From assembly GCF_000277125.1 (NCBI RefSeq), contig NC_016946.1:2418001-2482000 (forward strand): a DNA stretch of 64,000 nucleotides. Direction: 5' to 3'. This document shows, one piece after another, positions 59,415-64,000 of the stretch. The stretch's first letter is position 1, and each line of letters begins with the position of its first letter. The translations under genes and the position numbers were made by a program. Source of the stretch: Mycobacterium intracellulare ATCC 13950 (GTDB taxonomy: Bacteria > Actinomycetota > Actinomycetes > Mycobacteriales > Mycobacteriaceae). The notes beneath the pieces were generated by a model. That model worked only from the letters and a program-made list of their open reading frames with translations, had not been told where the DNA came from and ran no database searches.

Positions 59415-62400
59415 CTACCTACCCGATCGACGACGTCATGCAGCGCCGGCCATCGACCGACTCGCCCCCGATCGGCGCCACACCTGTCACTCCCATTGCT
59501 GTGATCGGCATGGCGTGCCGGCTACCGGGGGGCATCGATTCCCCGGAGCAGTTGTGGGAGGCGTTGCTGCGCGGCGACGACCTGGTTACCGAGATCCCGC
59601 CCGACCGCTGGGACGCCGACGAATACTACGATCCCGAGCCGGGTGTGCCGGGCCGGTCGGTCTCGCGGTGGGGCGCATTCATCGACGACGTCGCCGGCTT
59701 CGATCCCGAGTTCTTCGGGATCAACGAGCGGGAAGCGACCGCGATGGATCCGCAACACCGGATACTTCTGGAAACCTCGTGGGAGGCCATGGAACACGCC
59801 GGTCTTACGCGGGAGCGAATCGCCGACTCGCGCACCGGCGTGTTCATGGGATTGACGCATGGTGACTACCAACTGCTGGCCGCCGACGCGCACTCCGTCG
59901 AGGGGGCATACGGCTTTTCCGGCAGCAACTTCAGCCTGGCCTCCGGGCGCATCGCCTACGCCCTGGGGGTTCACGGTCCCGCACTGACCGTGGACACCGC
60001 CTGTTCTTCCGGCCTGACCGCGATCCACCTGGCTTGCCGCAGCCTGCACGAGCGCGAAAGCGACCTCGCCCTTGCCGGCGGCGCCACGCTGGCGTTGGAC
60101 CCGCGGAAATTCGCCGCGGGGTCGGCCGAGGGCATGCTGTCGCCGACCGGGCGCTGCCACGCCTTCGACGTCGCGGCCGACGGGTTCGTGGGCGGCGAGG
60201 GCAGCGTCATGCTGTTACTCAAGCGGCTGTCCGACGCGCTGCGCGATGGCGACCGGATTCTGGCCGTCGTGCGGGGGACCGCCGCCAATCAGGACGGTCA
60301 CACCGTGAATATCGCCACCCCGTCGAAGACCGCGCAGACCGCGGTGTATCAGGCGGCGTTGGCCGCCGCGGGTGTCGACGCCCGAACGGTTGCCATGGTC
60401 GAGGCCCACGGGCCCGGCACCCCGGTGGGTGACCCGATCGAATATGCCAGCCTGGCCGACGTTTACGGCGTCGAGGGGCCCTGCGCGCTGGCGTCGGTGA
60501 AGACCAACTTCGGCCATGCGCAGGCGGCCTCCGGAGCCCTCGGGATGATGAAGGCGATCCTCGCGCTGCAGCACGGTGTGGTTCCCCGGAATTTGCATTT
60601 CACCCGGCTACCCGATGACCTGGCCAAGATCGATACGAAACTCTTTGTGCCCCTTGAGACTACGCCGTGGACTACCAACGGGGACCACCCACGACGGGCG
60701 GCGGTCTCGTCGTACGGCCTGTCGGGAACCAACGTGCACGCCATCGTGGAACAAGCACCCGAACAAGTCCTGAAAACCGTTGTATCCCAGGATGAATCGT
60801 CGACGACGGAACCGCTGATATTCCCGCTGTCGTCCACCTCGGCCGATGAACTGCGCCGCACGGCCAGCCGGCTGGCCGGCTGGGTGCGAGCACATGACGA
60901 TCTGGCGTTGCCCGACCTGGCCTACACCCTGGCGCGCCGGCGCGTCCACCGCCCGGTACGTACCGCGGTCATCGCGGATAGCCGGGCCAGGCTCGTCGTG
61001 GCTTTGCGCGAGGTCGCCGACGGCGATGCTCCGTATCAGCCCGCGGTCGGACAGGACGACCGCGGGCCGGTTTGGGTGTTCTCCGGGCAGGGTTCGCAAT
61101 GGGCGGCGATGGGCGCAGACCTGCTGGCGACCGAACCGGTGTTTGCCGCCACCGTCGCGGAAGTCGAACCGCTGATCGCGCGGGAGTCCGGATTCTCGGT
61201 GATCGCAGCCATGTCGGCGCCGCAGACCGTGGCCGGCCAAGACCGTGTCCAGCCGACCCTGTTCGCCATGCAGGTCGCGCTGGCGGCCACGATGAAGGCA
61301 TATGGAGTGCGCCCGGGCGCGGTGATCGGGCACTCCCTCGGCGAGGCCGCGGCAGCTGTCGTCGCGGGTGCGATGTCGCTGGAAGACGGGGCGCGGGTGA
61401 TCTGCCGCCGCTCGCGGCTGATGTCCCGCATCGCCGGTGCGGGCGCCACAGCATCGGTGGAATTGCCTGCCCAGCAAGTGCTTTCGGAGCTGACGGCGCG
61501 TGGCGTCAACGACGTCGTGGTGGCGGTGGTGGCCTCGCCGCAGTCCACCGTGATTGCCGGTGCCGCCCAAACGGTTCGCGACCTGGTCGCGGCCTGGGAG
61601 CAGCGCGATGTGATGGCCCGCGAGGTCCCCACGGACGTCGCCTTTCATTCGCCTCAAGTCGATCCGATCATGGACGAGCTGACCGCGATGCTCGCAGAGA
61701 TCAGGCCGATGACACCGGAGGTTCCGTACTACTCGGCGACCCTGTTCGACCCGCGCGAGCAGCCCGTGTGCGACGCCCGCTATTGGGCGAACAACATGCG
61801 CCGTATGGTGCGGTTCGCCACGGCCGTGCAGGCCGCTTTGGAGGACGGCTTCCGGGTCTTTGCCGAGCTGGCGCCGCACCCGCTGCTTACCCGCGCTCTC
61901 GAGCAGACCGCGCGCGGTCGGGAGATGCCGATGGCCGCTCTGGCCGGGATGCGCCGTCAACAATCGCTTCCCCACGGGCTGCGTGGTTTTGTGGCGGATC
62001 TACACAGCGCGGGCGCGGCGGTCGATTTCTCCGTGCTCTACCCGAGTGGGCGGCTGGTGGACGCGCCGCTGCCGACCTGGACGCACCGCCGGCTGTGGTT
62101 GAGCGGCGGCGGCCAGGAATCCCCGACACACGGCGGCTGCACCGTTTCCGTGCATCCACTGCTGGGTTCGCACGTGCACCTGCAGGAGGAGCCCGAGCGC
62201 CACGTGTGGCAGGCCGAGGTCGGCACCGCCGCGCAGCCGTGGCTCGCCGACCACCAGATCCGCAATGTGGTTGTGCTCCCGGGAGCCGCGTACTGCGAGA
62301 TGGCGTTGGCTGCCGCGCGCACCGTGCTGGGCGAGACGGCCGAGGTTCGCGACATCCGGTTCGAGCAGGCGCTCCTGCTGGATGAGCAGACCACGATCGG

Positions 62401-64000
62401 CGCCTTGGCGTCGTTGTCCTCACCGGGCGTCGTCGAGTTCACCGTCGAGTCGAATCGGGGCGGCGAACAGGCGCGGCATGCCGCCGCAATCCTCCGTGCC
62501 GCAGAGGATGACCGGCCCCCCGCGTACGACATGTGCGCGCTCCTCGCCGCGCATACGGGTAGCGATGATGGCGACGAGGTGCGCGCGCGCATGGACCGAC
62601 GTGGCGTTCAGTACGGTCCCGCATTCGCCGGTTTGGGTGTCGTCCACACCGGCAAGGAGGCGCCCGGCACCGTCCTGGCCGAGGTGGCGCTGCCCCGCCA
62701 AATCCGCTCGCAACAGGCTCTTTACGGCGTACACCCCGCATTGCTGGATGCCTGTTTCCAGTCCGTTGAAGCTCATCCGGACGTCCGGGCCCTGGGCGAC
62801 GGCGCGCTGGGGTTGGTGTCGGGTATTCGTCGACTCCGCGCCTACGGCGCCGCCCGCAATGCCCACTACTGCTACACACGGGTGACCAAGGCCGACACTT
62901 CCGGGGTCGAGGCCGACATCGACGTGCTCGACGAGCACGGGGCAGTCCTGCTCACCGTGCAGGGCCTGCGGGTGGGCACCAGCGCATCCGAGAGCGGCAA
63001 CAAAGATCGGGTGCTGGCCGAGCGGCTGCTGACCGTCGAATGGCGGCAACGCGAATTGCCGGAGCCGGACCACACCGACGCCGGAAGCTGGCTTTTGCTC
63101 GGCACTTCCGCCACCGCGGACGCGGCCGCCAGCTCGCTCGCCGACGCGTTGAAAAACCACGGGATGCAGTGCACGACCATGTCCTGGCCGCGGCACGCCG
63201 ACCACAGCTCCACTGTGGGTCAGCTCGGAGATCATCTGCGTACCGGTGGATTCGCCGCAGTGGTGATCCTCACCGGGCCGGACAACGGTGAATCCGAGGA
63301 GCAGTGTGCGCTTTTGGGCCGGGACTACGTGCAACATCTGGCGCGCATTGCCCGCGAGCTGGTGGACGTTCCCGGCGAACCGCCGCGCTTGTACGTCGTC
63401 ACCCGCAACGCCCAAACGGTTGTGTCCAACGACGTGCCCGACCTCGCGCAGGCCGGGCTGCGGGGCCTGGTCCGGGTAATCGGCATGGAACACCCGCATC
63501 TGGGCGCCAGTCTGATCGATGTGGACGAAACCACCGACGCCGAGCAGCTGGCACGGCAACTGCTCGCCGGTTCGGACGAGGACGAGACCGCTTGGCGAAA
63601 TGGCGCGTGGTACACCGCGCGGTTGTGCCCCGCTCCGCTGCTTGCCGAGGAGCGGAAAACCGCCGTCGCCAACCACGAGTCCGACGGGATGCGGCTGCAG
63701 ATCCGTACGCCCGGCGACCTGGAGTCACTCGAACTCGTTGCCTGCGACCGCGTTCCACCGGGACCCGGAGAGATCGAGGTCGCCGTCAGCGCGTCCAGCA
63801 TCAACTTCGCCGACGTCCTCGTCGCGTTCGGCCGTTACCCCGCATTCGAGGGCCGGCTGCCTGCGCTGGGCACCGACTTCGCCGGCGTGGTGACCGCGGT
63901 CGGACCGGGCGTGACCGGCCACCGGGTGGGGGATCATGTCGGCGGCCTGAGCGCCAACGGTTGTTGGGCTACGTTCCTCACCTGCGACGCGCGCCTGGCC
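59411..64000 (+). CDS. Mas/Pks5-like type I polyketide synthase, partial (3' end outside window)
   Basis: 1,530 codons are visible and the frame is open to the window end. KS (about 25-450) has DTACSSG with Cys198, [11 protein letters not shown] with His333 and NFGHA with His369. AT (about 550-870) has GHSLGE with Ser642 and [11 protein letters not shown] (about 915-1200) has [15 protein letters not shown] with His948 and [11 protein letters not shown]. The ER domain begins near 1430 ([14 protein letters not shown]). KR and ACP should follow. This is the iterative KS-AT-DH-ER-KR-ACP architecture of mycocerosic acid synthase-like enzymes. The AT motif AFH is malonyl-like, whereas methylmalonyl enzymes usually have ASH. 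It probably makes the fatty acyl chain attached to the NRPS peptide. Confidence 0.9.
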   Translation, partial: MTTYPIDDVMQRRPSTDSPPIGATPVTPIAVIGMACRLPGGIDSPEQLWEALLRGDDLVTEIPPDRWDADEYYDPEPGVPGRSVSRWGAFIDDVAGFDPEFFGINEREATAMDPQHRILLETSWEAMEHAGLTRERIADSRTGVFMGLTHGDYQLLAADAHSVEGAYGFSGSNFSLASGRIAYALGVHGPALTVDTACSSGLTAIHLACRSLHERESDLALAGGATLALDPRKFAAGSAEGMLSPTGRCHAFDVAADGFVGGEGSVMLLLKRLSDALRDGDRILAVVRGTAANQDGHTVNIATPSKTAQTAVYQAALAAAGVDARTVAMVEAHGPGTPVGDPIEYASLADVYGVEGPCALASVKTNFGHAQAASGALGMMKAILALQHGVVPRNLHFTRLPDDLAKIDTKLFVPLETTPWTTNGDHPRRAAVSSYGLSGTNVHAIVEQAPEQVLKTVVSQDESSTTEPLIFPLSSTSADELRRTASRLAGWVRAHDDLALPDLAYTLARRRVHRPVRTAVIADSRARLVVALREVADGDAPYQPAVGQDDRGPVWVFSGQGSQWAAMGADLLATEPVFAATVAEVEPLIARESGFSVIAAMSAPQTVAGQDRVQPTLFAMQVALAATMKAYGVRPGAVIGHSLGEAAAAVVAGAMSLEDGARVICRRSRLMSRIAGAGATASVELPAQQVLSELTARGVNDVVVAVVASPQSTVIAGAAQTVRDLVAAWEQRDVMAREVPTDVAFHSPQVDPIMDELTAMLAEIRPMTPEVPYYSATLFDPREQPVCDARYWANNMRRMVRFATAVQAALEDGFRVFAELAPHPLLTRALEQTARGREMPMAALAGMRRQQSLPHGLRGFVADLHSAGAAVDFSVLYPSGRLVDAPLPTWTHRRLWLSGGGQESPTHGGCTVSVHPLLGSHVHLQEEPERHVWQAEVGTAAQPWLADHQIRNVVVLPGAAYCEMALAAARTVLGETAEVRDIRFEQALLLDEQTTIGALASLSSPGVVEFTVESNRGGEQARHAAAILRAAEDDRPPAYDMCALLAAHTGSDDGDEVRARMDRRGVQYGPAFAGLGVVHTGKEAPGTVLAEVALPRQIRSQQALYGVHPALLDACFQSVEAHPDVRALGDGALGLVSGIRRLRAYGAARNAHYCYTRVTKADTSGVEADIDVLDEHGAVLLTVQGLRVGTSASESGNKDRVLAERLLTVEWRQRELPEPDHTDAGSWLLLGTSATADAAASSLADALKNHGMQCTTMSWPRHADHSSTVGQLGDHLRTGGFAAVVILTGPDNGESEEQCALLGRDYVQHLARIARELVDVPGEPPRLYVVTRNAQTVVSNDVPDLAQAGLRGLVRVIGMEHPHLGASLIDVDETTDAEQLARQLLAGSDEDETAWRNGAWYTARLCPAPLLAEERKTAVANHESDGMRLQIRTPGDLESLELVACDRVPPGPGEIEVAVSASSINFADVLVAFGRYPAFEGRLPALGTDFAGVVTAVGPGVTGHRVGDHVGGLSANGCWATFLTCDARLA

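Noticed and set aside
33155..64000. Glycopeptidolipid (GPL) locus
   Set aside because: There is a single five-module synthetase with TE, no E or reductase domains, no mps1/mps2 split and no glycosyltransferases or gap gene in the window.

Overview
The window comes from a high-GC actinobacterium, almost certainly a non-tuberculous Mycobacterium. The central block (about 23.2-32.7 kb) follows the gene order of the M. tuberculosis Rv2141c-Rv2130c region: M20 peptidase, PEBP protein, pyrD, lppL, Rv2137c-like, Rv2135c-like phosphatase, Rv2134c/Rv2133c-like, cysQ, and mshC of mycothiol synthesis. The PacL/DUF1490-CtpC and CmtR-PacL-CtpG cassettes and the Mas-like polyketide synthase also point to Mycobacterium. 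The species cannot be fixed from the sequence.

Region 1 (about 0.4-15.4 kb) is a metal-homeostasis island. It holds an Nramp-family transporter coupled to a PRC/MgtE-N/CBS protein, a cation transporter next to a CtpC-type P1B ATPase with its PacL partner, a DUF732 secreted protein, a DUF1275 membrane protein, a zinc-ribbon protein overlapping a CDF exporter, a decayed cation-transporter remnant, and a CmtR-like repressor, repeat-bearing PacL and CtpG-type ATPase cassette followed by a third PacL.

Region 2 (about 15.8-23.06 kb) is a compact actinomycete integrative and conjugative element. It carries HD and Nudix proteins, a divergent XRE regulator, an SCO3933-type protein, an FtsK-like TraSA translocase, a RepSA-like replication initiator, a small ORF and a large serine recombinase. 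The recombinase reading frame ends inside a tRNA-Leu(GAG) gene, which marks the right boundary. The promoter between the regulator and the transfer genes carries helically phased TGTC repeats.

Region 3 (23.2-32.7 kb) is conserved chromosome. A 57/58-bp tandem repeat lies between cysQ and mshC, and uppP (Rv2136c) is missing from its expected place.

Region 4 (33.1 kb to the window end) is a lipopeptide-type biosynthetic cluster. Two tandemly duplicated LuxR/LAL regulators precede mbtH, a 5,944-residue five-module NRPS (C-A-T x5, an N-methyltransferase in module 3, terminal thioesterase), a translationally coupled 14-TM exporter, and a Mas/Pks5-like PKS cut by the window end. The mbtH promoter and start region is duplicated in front of the PKS, where the mbtH stump is now a 22-codon ORF overlapping the PKS start by ATGA. 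The likely product is an exported N-methylated, N-acylated pentapeptide. The architecture recalls the M. avium subsp. paratuberculosis lipopentapeptide, but the predicted residue order and methylation site differ.
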